This document shows, piece by piece, positions 46,181 through 54,035 of a stretch of 64,000 nucleotides of DNA. The stretch spans positions 856,828-920,827 of the forward strand of contig NZ_SGXF01000001.1 in assembly GCF_004216775.1 (NCBI RefSeq). Reading direction: 5' to 3'. The translations under genes and the position numbers were made by a program. The stretch's first letter is position 1. Every line of letters begins with the position of its first letter. This stretch comes from Cuneatibacter caecimuris (lineage in GTDB: Bacteria; Bacillota; Clostridia; Lachnospirales; Lachnospiraceae). The notes below the pieces were generated by a model. That model saw only the letters and a program-made list of their open reading frames with translations. It was not told the origin of the DNA and did not search any database.

Positions 46181-46301
46181 GTTTCTACCTCCTGTTTAAT
46201 CTACAGCGGATTGCTTATTGCAATCATCCTAGAACAGTGGATATAAGTGGAACATTCAATGTTGCTTCTATATCAACCAATTCTGGATATTTCACTCAAA
46301 A

Positions 46302-46619
46302 TTATTTTGTCTTCATCTTGATGTCGATGAATACTCCGGCGGGCATTTCCAGTCTGGACAGCGCGTCCACAGTCTTCTGGGAAGGAGCTGTGATATCGAT
46401 CAGCCTCTTATGGGTTCTCTGCTCGAACTGCTCTCTGGAATCCTTGTACTTATGCACTGCGCGAAGGATGGTAACTACTTCCTTCTTTGTGGGCAGCGGC
46501 ACCGGTCCGCTTACCTTGGAACCTGTCTTCTTGACAGTTTCGATGATCTTTCCCGCTGACTGATCCACCAGCTGGTGATCATACGCCTTCAATGTGATTC
46601 TCATTACTTGACTTGCCAT
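46302..46619 (-). CDS. rpsJ: 30S ribosomal protein S10
   Basis: 105 residues: [43 protein letters not shown] and [20 protein letters not shown]. First gene of the cluster; also the NusE partner of NusB in antitermination. An AGGAGG ribosome site lies at about 46631-46636. Confidence 0.97.
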   Translation of the reverse strand: MASQVMRITLKAYDHQLVDQSAGKIIETVKKTGSKVSGPVPLPTKKEVVTILRAVHKYKDSREQFEQRTHKRLIDITAPSQKTVDALSRLEMPAGVFIDIKMKTK

Positions 46620-46844
46620 AAAAAAAGTCGCCTCCTATTCGTACTTTTCGAAGCACGACAAGCGGTGACTGTACACTTGCCCGTGTGTATCGCATCGCTC
46701 CACACACAAGAACCTACTGTTATCTGTAGATGTTTCATTCTGTACAGTGACTTGTCGCCAGTTTCCTAACTTGACATTCGCTCCACGGAAAACCTGCCAC
46801 AATGGGGCAGCAACCTCTCGCTTCTACGCTATCATGCCACAGCA
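46620..46844 (-). promoter_or_regulatory. structured 5' leader of the S10 operon (candidate ribosomal-protein leader RNA)
   Basis: About 225 nt between the expected transcript start and rpsJ. On the minus strand an outer long-range stem pairs GCGACAAG-(bulge)-ACTGTACA (46741-46758) with TGTACAGT-(bulge)-CTTGTCG (46656-46675), enclosing two smaller hairpins: CTAC/GTAG (46714-46729) and CTTGTGTGTG with its CACACGGGCAAG partner (46676-46710). The result is a three-way-junction shape. Leaders of this kind bind a ribosomal protein for feedback control; which one here is unknown. The G+C-rich hairpin at 46968-47000 belongs to the other side of the promoter. Confidence 0.6.
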
Positions 46845-46850
46845 TTATTT

Positions 46851-46879
46851 ACTATACTATATGCTTTTTAAAAAATCAA
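46851..46879 (-). promoter_or_regulatory. S10 operon promoter
   Basis: On the minus strand TTGATT (46874-46879), 17 nt, TATAGT (46851-46856). The transcript start would be near 46844. Two 14-bp direct copies of ATCATGCCACAGCA (46831-46844 and 46947-46960) flank it. Confidence 0.7.
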
Positions 46880-46967
46880 GCACTTTTTTCAAAAAAATGC
46901 AGATTTTTCTCTAATCAACGCTCCCGTGTGTTTCTTGCATTCAAAAATCATGCCACAGCAGGATTTT

Positions 46968-47000
46968 CCCGGCCGGAATGGGGATCATTCTCCCGGCCGG
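46968..47000 (-). terminator. G+C-rich hairpin downstream of the second ABC-F gene
   Basis: Two CCCGGCCGG blocks (46968-46976 and 46992-47000) can pair across a short loop, with inner GAAT/ATTC pairing. It starts about 9 nt after the stop codon. There is no T-run after it, so termination is uncertain. Confidence 0.4.
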
Positions 47001-47008
47001 TTCCTTTT

Positions 47009-48559
47009 CTATTTTTTCAGGCTCCATTCCATGCAGTCCCAGACCTCCGTAGCCAGCCCCTCATAAAATTCAGGTTCGTGGCAGATCAGCAGCAGGCTGC
47101 CCCTGTATTCTAAAAGCGCCCGCTTCAATTCGTCCTTTGCATCCGTATCCAGATGATTGGTGGGCTCGTCCAGCAGCAGCACATTGCTGGGCCTGTTGAT
47201 CAGCTTGCACAGCCGGACCTTAGCCTGCTCTCCCCCGGAAAGCACGCGCACCAGGCTTTCTATGTGCTTGGTGGTAAGCCCGCACTTGGCCAGGGCCGCC
47301 CGGGCCTCATACTGAGTGAAAGACGGGAATTCGTCCCAGAGCTCCTGCAGGCAGGTCTTATTGGACGGCGCAATCTCCTGTTCAAAATACCCGGTTTCCA
47401 GATAATCCCCCAGCTCCACGCTGCCGGATAAGGGAGGGATCAGTCCCAGAATGCTTTTTAATAAGGTGGTCTTCCCGATGCCGTTTGCCCCGGTGAGCAC
47501 CAGCTTCTGGCCCCGCTCCATGGACAGGTTCAGCGGAGGGCTCAAAGGCTGATCGTATCCGATCACCAGGTCCGTTGTCTGAAAAATATATCGTCCCGGG
47601 GTTCTGGCTTCTTTAAAATGAAACTCCGGCTTCACCCGCCCTCTGGCCAGTTCGATCACTTCCATCTTGTCCAGCTTCTTCTGCCTGGACATGGCCATAT
47701 TTCTGGTGGCCACCCTGGCTTTATTTCTGGCCACAAAATCCTGCAGCTCTTCAATTTCCTTCTGCTGCCGCTTGAACGCAGCTTCCTGCTGCGCTTTTTT
47801 CATTTCATGGACTTCCAGGAATTTATCGTAATCCCCCACATACCTGTCCAGGCGCTGGTTTTCCATATGGTAGATCAGGTTGATCACACTGTTCAGAAAC
47901 GGGATGTCATGGGAAATCAGGATAAACGCATTTTCATATTCCTGAAGATACCGTTTCAGCCACTCAATATGCTCTTTATCCAGATAATTGGTAGGCTCGT
48001 CCAACAGCAGAATATCCGGTTTTTCCAGCAGCAGCTTTCCCAGCAGCACTCTGGTGCGCTGGCCGCCCGACAGTTCCGTAACATCCGTATCCAGGCCCAC
48101 CGCATCCAGCCCCAGGGCGCGTCCCACTTCTTCCACCTTTGCATCTATAATATAGAAGTCATGGGCCATCAAAAGATCCTGGATGGTCCCCATTTCCTCC
48201 ATCAGGGTCTCTAATTCTGATTCCGAAGCCTCTGCCATTTTCTCACAGATTTCGTTCATCTGCTGTTCCATTTCAAAAAGATAAGCAAAAGCTGACTTAA
48301 GCACATCCCGGATGGTCATGCCCGCCTCCAGCACGGTATGCTGGTCCAGATAGCCCGTCCGCACATATTTAGCCCACTCCACCTTACCTTCATCCGGCTG
48401 AAGCTTTCCGGTGATGATATTCATAAAAGTGGATTTTCCTTCCCCATTTGCCCCCACCAGCCCCACATGCTCGCCTTTCAGCAGCCGGAAGGATACATCT
48501 TTGAAAATCGCCCGGTCTCCGAAACCATGGCTCAGATTTGTTACGGTTAAAATACTCAT
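47009..48559 (-). CDS. ABC-F family ATPase (YkpA/YbiT-like)
   Basis: 516 residues from ATG 48559 (MSILTVTNLSHGFG), six codons inside the longest frame. Two ATP-binding domains: GLVGANGEGKST (about 37-48), LSGGQRTRVLLGKLLLEKPDILLLDEPTNYLD, then a long linker with coiled-coil character (AFKRQQKEIEELQDFVARNKARVATRNMAMSRQKKLDKME) and LTGANGIGKTT, LSGGEQAKVRLCKLINRP, LLLDEPTNHLD. No membrane segments. The pattern is that of translation-factor ABC-F proteins rather than the Lsa-like protein in this window. It has its own promoter. Confidence 0.85.
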   Translation of the reverse strand: MSILTVTNLSHGFGDRAIFKDVSFRLLKGEHVGLVGANGEGKSTFMNIITGKLQPDEGKVEWAKYVRTGYLDQHTVLEAGMTIRDVLKSAFAYLFEMEQQMNEICEKMAEASESELETLMEEMGTIQDLLMAHDFYIIDAKVEEVGRALGLDAVGLDTDVTELSGGQRTRVLLGKLLLEKPDILLLDEPTNYLDKEHIEWLKRYLQEYENAFILISHDIPFLNSVINLIYHMENQRLDRYVGDYDKFLEVHEMKKAQQEAAFKRQQKEIEELQDFVARNKARVATRNMAMSRQKKLDKMEVIELARGRVKPEFHFKEARTPGRYIFQTTDLVIGYDQPLSPPLNLSMERGQKLVLTGANGIGKTTLLKSILGLIPPLSGSVELGDYLETGYFEQEIAPSNKTCLQELWDEFPSFTQYEARAALAKCGLTTKHIESLVRVLSGGEQAKVRLCKLINRPSNVLLLDEPTNHLDTDAKDELKRALLEYRGSLLLICHEPEFYEGLATEVWDCMEWSLKK

Positions 48560-48607
48560 CTTTCGTTCTCCAATCATTTCCCCTTAATTACTAAGAGTAT
48601 CAGAGGT

Positions 48608-48636
48608 ATTATACACAAATATACCGCCTCTATCAA
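48608..48636 (-). promoter_or_regulatory. promoter of the second ABC-F gene
   Basis: On the minus strand TTGATA (48631-48636), 17 nt, TATAAT (48608-48613). The start codon follows about 40 nt after the expected transcript start, so there is no long leader, unlike the Lsa-like gene. Confidence 0.75.
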
Positions 48637-48670
48637 TAATGAATTTAAGAACGCTTAGTCCAGGAAATAA

Positions 48671-48792
48671 GAATCCCGCTGGCGGGATTCTCCGCCTGCG
48701 GCGTGTCGCTTTAGCGACGTAATTCCTTACGCCGCAGTGCGATCCCCCGGAGGGTTTTGTTTCATAGGGAACGTTGTTTCCTATGCAACAAA
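48671..48792 (+). repeat. dispersed palindromic repeat, copy D (most complete)
   Basis: First hairpin GAATCCCGC-TG-GCGGGATTC (48671-48690), second arm CTGCGGCGT with ACGCCGCAG around GTCGC-TTTA-GCGAC, tail CCCCCGGAGGG, and third palindrome TTGTTTCATAGG paired with CCTATGCAACAA. Only three to four differences from copy A over the shared core. It lies immediately upstream of the ABC-F promoter and fills most of the 48560-48884 gap. Confidence 0.85.
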
Positions 48793-48847
48793 GTTGGCAG
48801 ACTTCTGTGGGTTTTACGATATTGGGACCCTTATGTCAAACCTACGA

Positions 48848-48886
48848 CAAAAAAAGAACAGGTGGAATCATCCTCGCCTGTTCTTT
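48848..48886 (-). terminator. terminator of the toxin-antitoxin operon
   Basis: On the minus strand AAAGAACAGG (48877-48886) pairs with CCTGTTCTTT (48853-48862) around a 14-nt loop and is followed by a T-run to 48848. The stem overlaps the toxin stop codon by two bases. Confidence 0.75.
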
Positions 48887-49145
48887 AACCATTATAATGT
48901 CCTTTGCAAGATGCAATAATAATTGCTTCTTCCTTTTCACAATAAACAATTCTATTTGTTTCGTCGATTCTTCTGCTCCACCACCTACTCAGATTATCTT
49001 TAAGTGGTTCAGGCTTACCAATGCCGTCATAAGAGCCTCTTTGTATATCTTTAATAATAGCATTGATTCTCTTTAATGTTTTTTTATCTTCGGTTTGCCA
49101 CTCACAATATTCATTCCACGCTTTTTCTTCCCAAAGTAGTCTCAT
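48885..49145 (-). CDS. Txe/YoeB family mRNA-cleaving toxin
   Basis: 86 residues. The Txe/YoeB layout is clear: WNEYCEWQTEDKKTLKRINAIIKDIQRGSYDGIGKPEPLKDNLSRWWSRRIDETNRIVY, ending SCKGHYNG. The conserved catalytic E, R and late H-Y are present (near residues 47, 65 and 83). These toxins cut mRNA at the ribosome. It follows the antitoxin gene by 4 nt. Confidence 0.92.
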   Translation of the reverse strand: MRLLWEEKAWNEYCEWQTEDKKTLKRINAIIKDIQRGSYDGIGKPEPLKDNLSRWWSRRIDETNRIVYCEKEEAIIIASCKGHYNG

Positions 49146-49149
49146 ACAC

Positions 49150-49410
49150 TCATTCCTCTATCAAATCGTGCTCAACCAACTTGGCTTTCCCCGATTCAAT
49201 ATCAGCGACAATAGAGCGCAAATAATTCATATTGCTCTCTGAATAGAATGGATCAACTGAAACCTCAAATGGTATTCTTTTTTCCCTGCTAACTTTGGTT
49301 GCAAACATGGTAAAAGCAGTTGTCATTGAAAGTCCCATTTCTTTACAAGCCTGTTCCATACCTTTTTTCAAATCTTCGTCCATGCGGAAATTAACCATTG
49401 TCTGTGCCAT
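49150..49410 (-). CDS. RelB/DinJ family antitoxin
   Basis: 86 residues from ATG 49410 (MAQTMVNFRMDEDLKKGMEQACKEMGLSMTTAFTMFATKV), with AGGAGG upstream; the frame open to 49461 includes the promoter. The N-terminal ribbon-helix-helix binds DNA and the C-terminal part (PFYSESNMNYLRSIVADIESGK) binds the toxin. RelB/DinJ antitoxins usually pair with RelE or YafQ, but pairing with a Txe/YoeB toxin is also seen. Confidence 0.9.
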   Translation of the reverse strand: MAQTMVNFRMDEDLKKGMEQACKEMGLSMTTAFTMFATKVSREKRIPFEVSVDPFYSESNMNYLRSIVADIESGKAKLVEHDLIEE

Positions 49411-49432
49411 AAATGTCACCTCCTTCTTTTTT

Positions 49433-49475
49433 ATCTTAGCACATTGTAAAGCACAAGTCAATATATTGCTTTACA
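49433..49475 (-). promoter_or_regulatory. promoter and operator of the toxin-antitoxin operon
   Basis: On the minus strand TTGACT (49456-49461), 17 nt, TAAGAT (49433-49438). An inverted repeat TGTAAAGC/GCTTTACA (49445-49452 and 49468-49475) spans the -35 element, the expected place for autorepression by the antitoxin or the complex. Confidence 0.7.
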
Positions 49476-49591
49476 GTAATATATGCACTTTTACGAAAAT
49501 CATGCACAACTCTAAATCCTCAAATTAGAAAATTATGCTAAATTATCTATTTTGTCAAATTTTGTCGTCACGATGCCCGGCGTACCTATAT

Positions 49592-49651
49592 CACAAAAAC
49601 AGCGTTGGGCGATCAGAACAAATATATCCATACCTGATCACCCAACGCTGT
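49592..49651 (-). terminator. terminator downstream of the frameshifted gene
   Basis: On the minus strand an 18-nt stem with one mismatch (49634-49651 with 49598-49615) closed by a T-run at 49594-49597. It lies 16 nt beyond the stop codon of the gene at 49667. Confidence 0.8.
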
Positions 49652-49666
49652 TACTTTTACCGCTCA

Positions 49667-50153
49667 CTACTCTTCCATTCCTATACCCTTCAGAAACTGC
49701 CGGATCTCCTCTGTGGAAAGCTGGTTCAGATCACTCCGTACAGGGTCCTGAAGCCAGTTATTGATCTCGCCCAGCTGTTCCGATATCTCTTCTGAATATG
49801 GCATCTGTACAAGCCGCTCAACGTTCTCCTGAATCAGTGCTAAAGCTGCTATAGAATCTCCGCTTACTGCATTGCTGTTGTACCCCTTCTCCAAATACCT
49901 GTAATGCGCATAAATTTCCATCCTGCACCCGTCTGCACTTCCTAACGCAAGCCCTACAATGTGGGTGTCAGCTTTTTTGATATCTGTGAATCCCGTTGTA
50001 TATCAGTGTCCTGAAATTCTGGTAGCTGTCCGCAATCCCGGATATTGAAGTTTCTTTCATTCGGTTCAAAGTATACCCCTGGACAATACAAATACCCAGA
50101 AGGATCACTGCCAGAATTGAAATGCACCCGGTTATCAGCTTGTATTTTTTCAT
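49667..50153 (-). pseudogene. frameshifted small membrane-anchored protein
   Basis: A protein of about 161 residues split by a +1 shift. From ATG 50153 the first frame reads a lysine-rich start, a hydrophobic segment (LITGCISILAVILLGICIVQGY) and then stops after about 61 residues at IHRYQKS. The second frame resumes at the same spot and continues ...GLALGSADGCRMEIYAHYRYLEKGYNSNAVSGDSIAALALIQENVERL to the stop at 49667. The break lies in a run of six A (about 49973-49978), and removal of one A restores a single frame. The protein would be a type II membrane or lipid-free anchored protein with an acidic helical C-terminus. I do not recognise a family. Confidence 0.6.
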
Positions 50154-50178
50154 CTTGAATTCCCCCGCTTCTCTTCTT

Positions 50179-50214
50179 AAAAGCCGGAGACATGCTGCCA
50201 TGCCTCCGGCTTTT
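50179..50214 (-). terminator. terminator of the carbohydrate-use operon
   Basis: On the minus strand AAAAGCCGGAG (50204-50214) pairs with CTCCGGCTTTT (50179-50189) around a 14-nt loop; the T-run is short (TTTTAAG). It starts about 34 nt beyond the DUF2264 gene stop. Confidence 0.7.
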
Positions 50215-50247
50215 ATTATATCCTATACCATACGGCTCTTCTGAAAA

Positions 50248-52275
50248 TCAAATCACCGTCCGCCCGTCCAGCTCACTGTAATTCACCGTCAGGCATCTCC
50301 CATCTCTCATCTTCAACTCGCAGACAAAAGGATTATCCCATTTAGAGGATTTCTTCATCTCCAGTGAAACCACCGGCAGCAGCTCTTCCTCAGTAAATGG
50401 CACGTCCGCAGGCTTCTGCAGCATCACGCAGGCCAGAGGCGGCATCGCGTCGTACCACTCCTTGCGGGAAGCTTCGGCATACAGCAGACAGCTCTTGTCC
50501 GAAACAGCGCTGACCCCTTCTCTGATCACACTGTTCACCTGCTGCCACCCCTGCAGCAGTACCACAGCCGTCTGCATTCCTCCGCTCACCGCGATCCGAT
50601 AAGGATGCCCCTGCACTTCTCCTTCTTCCACCTGAACCTGGTTCTCTTCCACCGGAAGCCCGTAGTTCCCCAGGGTTACGGTAAAAGGCCTGTCTGACAT
50701 GCGGAAACGGTCCACCCGGACTGTACCGTAAGGCACCTCAATATCCGCCAGATCCACCCGGTCCATGCGCGTGGCAGGAAGGTCAAAATACGCCCTCCGG
50801 TACAGCACGCCGCCGTCCCGGCCGCAATAAGCCATAGACGTAGGCACAGCGCCATCCGGATATCTGGAACATTTGCAGAAATATGCCATCGCTTCCGCAG
50901 GCCCGCCGGAAAACTTTTCCCAGGGCAGAGCAGAAGAGAACGCCACTCTGGAATAGGCAGGCAGATAATCACTTTCCGGAGAAAGGATGAACTTTGAGGT
51001 CTTAATTTCTGTAATCCCGCTCTCCCTGTGATTTACAAACTGCATTCCGGAACCGTCAACTGTCACTGATGAAACGCCCTGCGCCCCTGCAGCAGAACAT
51101 TCGTTGTCCTCCAGCCCGTCCCAGCCGTCTTCCTCCTTATCCGTCCAGAAAGGATGATCCTCCGGCAGACAAAGGCACAAAAACGCTTTGCTCATCCAGA
51201 ACGGGCTCCCCGAACAGGAATAGTTCTGTACCATTGCGGAAAACGGCCCATAGAACCCAAGGCAGGGCACGCCATTCATAAACATCTCTTCCCTGGTCAA
51301 AAACTGGAGCAGGTTGCCGGACATCACACGGCGCGCAAGCCCAGGATGTAAATTGGTATGCTTCAGCCAAAAACTGGCGGCAAAAGGGGAACAGGTACAA
51401 AAACGGTAGGTGCCGCTCCGGCCCCAGAGAATGCTTTCTCCGTTTCTGCCGAACATTCTCCAATAGCTGCGGATAAACGCATCATGATTGCGCTCGATCA
51501 TTTCCGCCATTTCCGGCTCATGCTCATAACCGTACCAGTCGCACCAGCAGTTGGCGTCCACCATGAATTCCCAGGCGGAATAATAGTCGAATAAGTTCCC
51601 GTCCCTGTACCAGCCGTCACCGGCATAGAGAGAAAACAGATATTCCAGATGGTCCTGGTAAATCGTTTCATCCACCGGATACCCCACACATTTCAAAAAG
51701 GTAAGCGCATGCAGGTTGAAAAATCTCCAGTTGCTTTCATGGGTTCTGTAATGTCCGAAGTCAGACATGAACTTCGCCACAATATCTTTTTCTTCCTGGG
51801 TATAACGGTCCCAGATCACACTGCGGCTGTTCATCAGATTAATCGCCATAATCCCGCATTCTACCGTCTGCTGGTAAGGGCCTCCATCCGGCCTTTCCTT
51901 CAGAAGCTCCTGCAGCGTTCCAAATGTATTGGGTGTTCCGGCCTGCATGCCTGTCACAATCTGATGGGCATAATAATCCCGGAGATTGATGCCGCCCAGC
52001 TCCAGCGTCTCATCCTCCAGCATCAGCGGAACTGCCATGCACATGGTACGGGCCAGCCCCTCATACCGGGCGGCCCCCACTACGCCGGGCTTTGAATCAG
52101 GCCGGGGATAACTGATTTTGTTTTCAGAACGGGGAGGCATCACCGGGTCATCCAGAGAATGAATATGGGAAAATACCCCGATCAATACCATCTTAGCCGC
52201 TTCCAGCCAATGCTTTCTTGTCATTCCGGTATATGGGCTGGTTATATAATCCGGATCATTCACTGAAAATTTCAT
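50248..52275 (-). CDS. DUF2264 domain protein (glycan-processing locus)
   Basis: 675 residues with AGGAG six bases before the ATG. The N-terminal half resembles alpha-alpha barrel proteins: YPRPDSKPGVVGAARYEGLARTMCMAVPLML, RYTQEEKDIVAKFMSDFGHYRTHESNWRFFNLHALTFLKCVGYPVD, and YYSAWEFMVDANCWCDWYGYEHEPEM. It fits DUF2264, a family found next to polysaccharide-degrading enzymes, for which hydrolase or lyase activity is suspected. No signal peptide is visible, so it should act in the cytoplasm. It starts 9 nt after the heparinase-like gene. Confidence 0.82.
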   Translation of the reverse strand: MKFSVNDPDYITSPYTGMTRKHWLEAAKMVLIGVFSHIHSLDDPVMPPRSENKISYPRPDSKPGVVGAARYEGLARTMCMAVPLMLEDETLELGGINLRDYYAHQIVTGMQAGTPNTFGTLQELLKERPDGGPYQQTVECGIMAINLMNSRSVIWDRYTQEEKDIVAKFMSDFGHYRTHESNWRFFNLHALTFLKCVGYPVDETIYQDHLEYLFSLYAGDGWYRDGNLFDYYSAWEFMVDANCWCDWYGYEHEPEMAEMIERNHDAFIRSYWRMFGRNGESILWGRSGTYRFCTCSPFAASFWLKHTNLHPGLARRVMSGNLLQFLTREEMFMNGVPCLGFYGPFSAMVQNYSCSGSPFWMSKAFLCLCLPEDHPFWTDKEEDGWDGLEDNECSAAGAQGVSSVTVDGSGMQFVNHRESGITEIKTSKFILSPESDYLPAYSRVAFSSALPWEKFSGGPAEAMAYFCKCSRYPDGAVPTSMAYCGRDGGVLYRRAYFDLPATRMDRVDLADIEVPYGTVRVDRFRMSDRPFTVTLGNYGLPVEENQVQVEEGEVQGHPYRIAVSGGMQTAVVLLQGWQQVNSVIREGVSAVSDKSCLLYAEASRKEWYDAMPPLACVMLQKPADVPFTEEELLPVVSLEMKKSSKWDNPFVCELKMRDGRCLTVNYSELDGRTVI

Positions 52276-52284
52276 CTTATACTC

Positions 52285-54021
52285 CTAACTCAGCACAAAG
52301 CAAAATCTGCATGACAGTTCGCCAGACGCAGCCGCAACATAATCAATTTTGTAAGCCTTCAAAGGCTCGCCATGGTGTCCCGTGTAAACTTCCTCTGTGA
52401 TCACGGGATACATCTCTTCATTTTCACATACAATCAGAAGCTCTTCACCGTTGTTCTCCAGGCCCTTCGCCGCAATCTTCACACCCTCGGCGGTCACAAC
52501 AGGCTTCAGCGTCGTAATAAAACGTTCTGTAACAGGGAGGGAAGCATCCGGAAACCAGAAACGGTCTTCCAACACAATACTGCGGCTGGACGCACATTCC
52601 AGCTTTCGAACAAAGCTTTTCAGCTCCGGCAGGCCATACGCCCCGGCGAGCTCCAGCTCAAAACAGTCCTCTGAAGCATTCAGAACCTTTGCCCGGGCAT
52701 TTTTACCCGCAGCCTGTTCATGAGAACCGATCAGCGGCACACTGTGTCCGCGGGAAGAATTGACCAGGAAAGAATACCGGGTTTCATCTTTAAAGTAATC
52801 GGCCACATATTCCCCGGCCCCCAGATCGCACAGCAGATACTCAGAAGGAGTGCTGATGCAGAAGCTTCCAAGATCATTATGATTATGGGGTTCTCCATTG
52901 TCTCCGCCCTTTGCAGTCACCGAATAGCAGCACGTATTTTTGATATACCACTGGGCGTCAGGAAAATAGAAACTCCTTTTCTTCCACTCAGCTTTGGACA
53001 GTTCCGGATCTGTCCAGAGAAAATTGCGCAGACACGGCCCGTACCGGAAGCAGTGATCCTGCCCAAAATGGTTGTGAAATTCATCCGGAGGAACCTGGAT
53101 ATCATCAAAATGGTGATAGAGAAAATGGCTCAGCGCCCTGTCATGGCTGAATTTCAAAATATTATTATCCGAAAAGGTCAGGCTCAGATTTCTGCCGATC
53201 AGCACTTTTTGCTGAAACTGCGCTATTTTATGAACCTTTTCTCCTTTCAGAAGGTTGACCTTACCATCTGTATATTGCTGGTACAGGCTGGCGAACATGG
53301 TATAAAACACAAACCCATACCACCAATATGTGTATCCTTCAAGACACGCCCCATCCTCAGTAAATCCGGACAGGAAATTTTTCAGGCATTCCATCAGCCT
53401 GGGCATTGCAGCATCCACTTCCTGCTCAGATCCCTGATACAAAAAGGCCATTCCGACTGCTCCTGCGCAAACCGCAGCCCAGTTATTGTCCATGTGCTCC
53501 CACCTGTTATCCAGGTTTTGAAACAGGAACGCATCCACAATCCTTCTTCGTACCTCATACCTTAGCCTTTCCTGTACAGGAGCGGACAGTTCCTCATGGA
53601 GCAGATAGTCTATCTCTGCAAGGGCAGCCCCGGTTTCGCAGGAAAACAGATCCAGAAATACTTCCTGGCGCTGAACGGGTAACTCCGATGGCACATGGGC
53701 AGGCAGAGACCAGGTAAATTCATCGCATACAGCCCACACTGCGTCTTCCAGCGCTTCCAAATATTTCTTTTCTCCGGTTATCTTGTATATGATAGAGAAC
53801 ACGCACAGACGCCTGCGCCTCGCAAAATAATTGTTTTCATAAATCAGGCGGTTTCCATCCACCTGATACATGTGATATTCTGAGTAACGAAACGGTTCTA
53901 CCGGTAAAAAAAGGAGGCGGTCAGCCGCCTCCTTCATCTCATCAATATAACTCCGGTAAAAGGCGTTCTCAGAAATTTCCTTCCATTTTTGCTCATTGCT
54001 TTCCAACAGAATTCTTTTCAT
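52285..54021 (-). CDS. heparinase II/III-like protein (putative polysaccharide lyase)
   Basis: 578 residues from ATG 54021, preceded by GGGGAGG; an upstream ATG at 54039 has no such site. The N-terminal alpha-helical toroid (about residues 30-330) is followed by the heparinase II/III signature GEPHNHNDLGSF (about 376-387), the beta-sandwich domain and its RYSFLVNSSRGHSVPLIGS segment. Such enzymes cleave uronic-acid-containing glycans by beta-elimination. No signal peptide is visible, so it would act on imported oligosaccharides. It starts 14 nt after the isomerase-like gene stop. Confidence 0.85.
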   Translation of the reverse strand: MKRILLESNEQKWKEISENAFYRSYIDEMKEAADRLLFLPVEPFRYSEYHMYQVDGNRLIYENNYFARRRRLCVFSIIYKITGEKKYLEALEDAVWAVCDEFTWSLPAHVPSELPVQRQEVFLDLFSCETGAALAEIDYLLHEELSAPVQERLRYEVRRRIVDAFLFQNLDNRWEHMDNNWAAVCAGAVGMAFLYQGSEQEVDAAMPRLMECLKNFLSGFTEDGACLEGYTYWWYGFVFYTMFASLYQQYTDGKVNLLKGEKVHKIAQFQQKVLIGRNLSLTFSDNNILKFSHDRALSHFLYHHFDDIQVPPDEFHNHFGQDHCFRYGPCLRNFLWTDPELSKAEWKKRSFYFPDAQWYIKNTCCYSVTAKGGDNGEPHNHNDLGSFCISTPSEYLLCDLGAGEYVADYFKDETRYSFLVNSSRGHSVPLIGSHEQAAGKNARAKVLNASEDCFELELAGAYGLPELKSFVRKLECASSRSIVLEDRFWFPDASLPVTERFITTLKPVVTAEGVKIAAKGLENNGEELLIVCENEEMYPVITEEVYTGHHGEPLKAYKIDYVAAASGELSCRFCFVLS

Positions 54022-54035
54022 GGCGCCTCCCCGTC

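Noticed and set aside
7754-48792. CRISPR array
   Set aside because: The four repeat copies are thousands of bases apart, differ in orientation and have no regular spacers; no cas genes are present.
50154-50201. N-terminal extension of the frameshifted small protein (start at 50201)
   Set aside because: It would overlap the terminator of the upstream operon; the ATG at 50153 starts just before the membrane segment.
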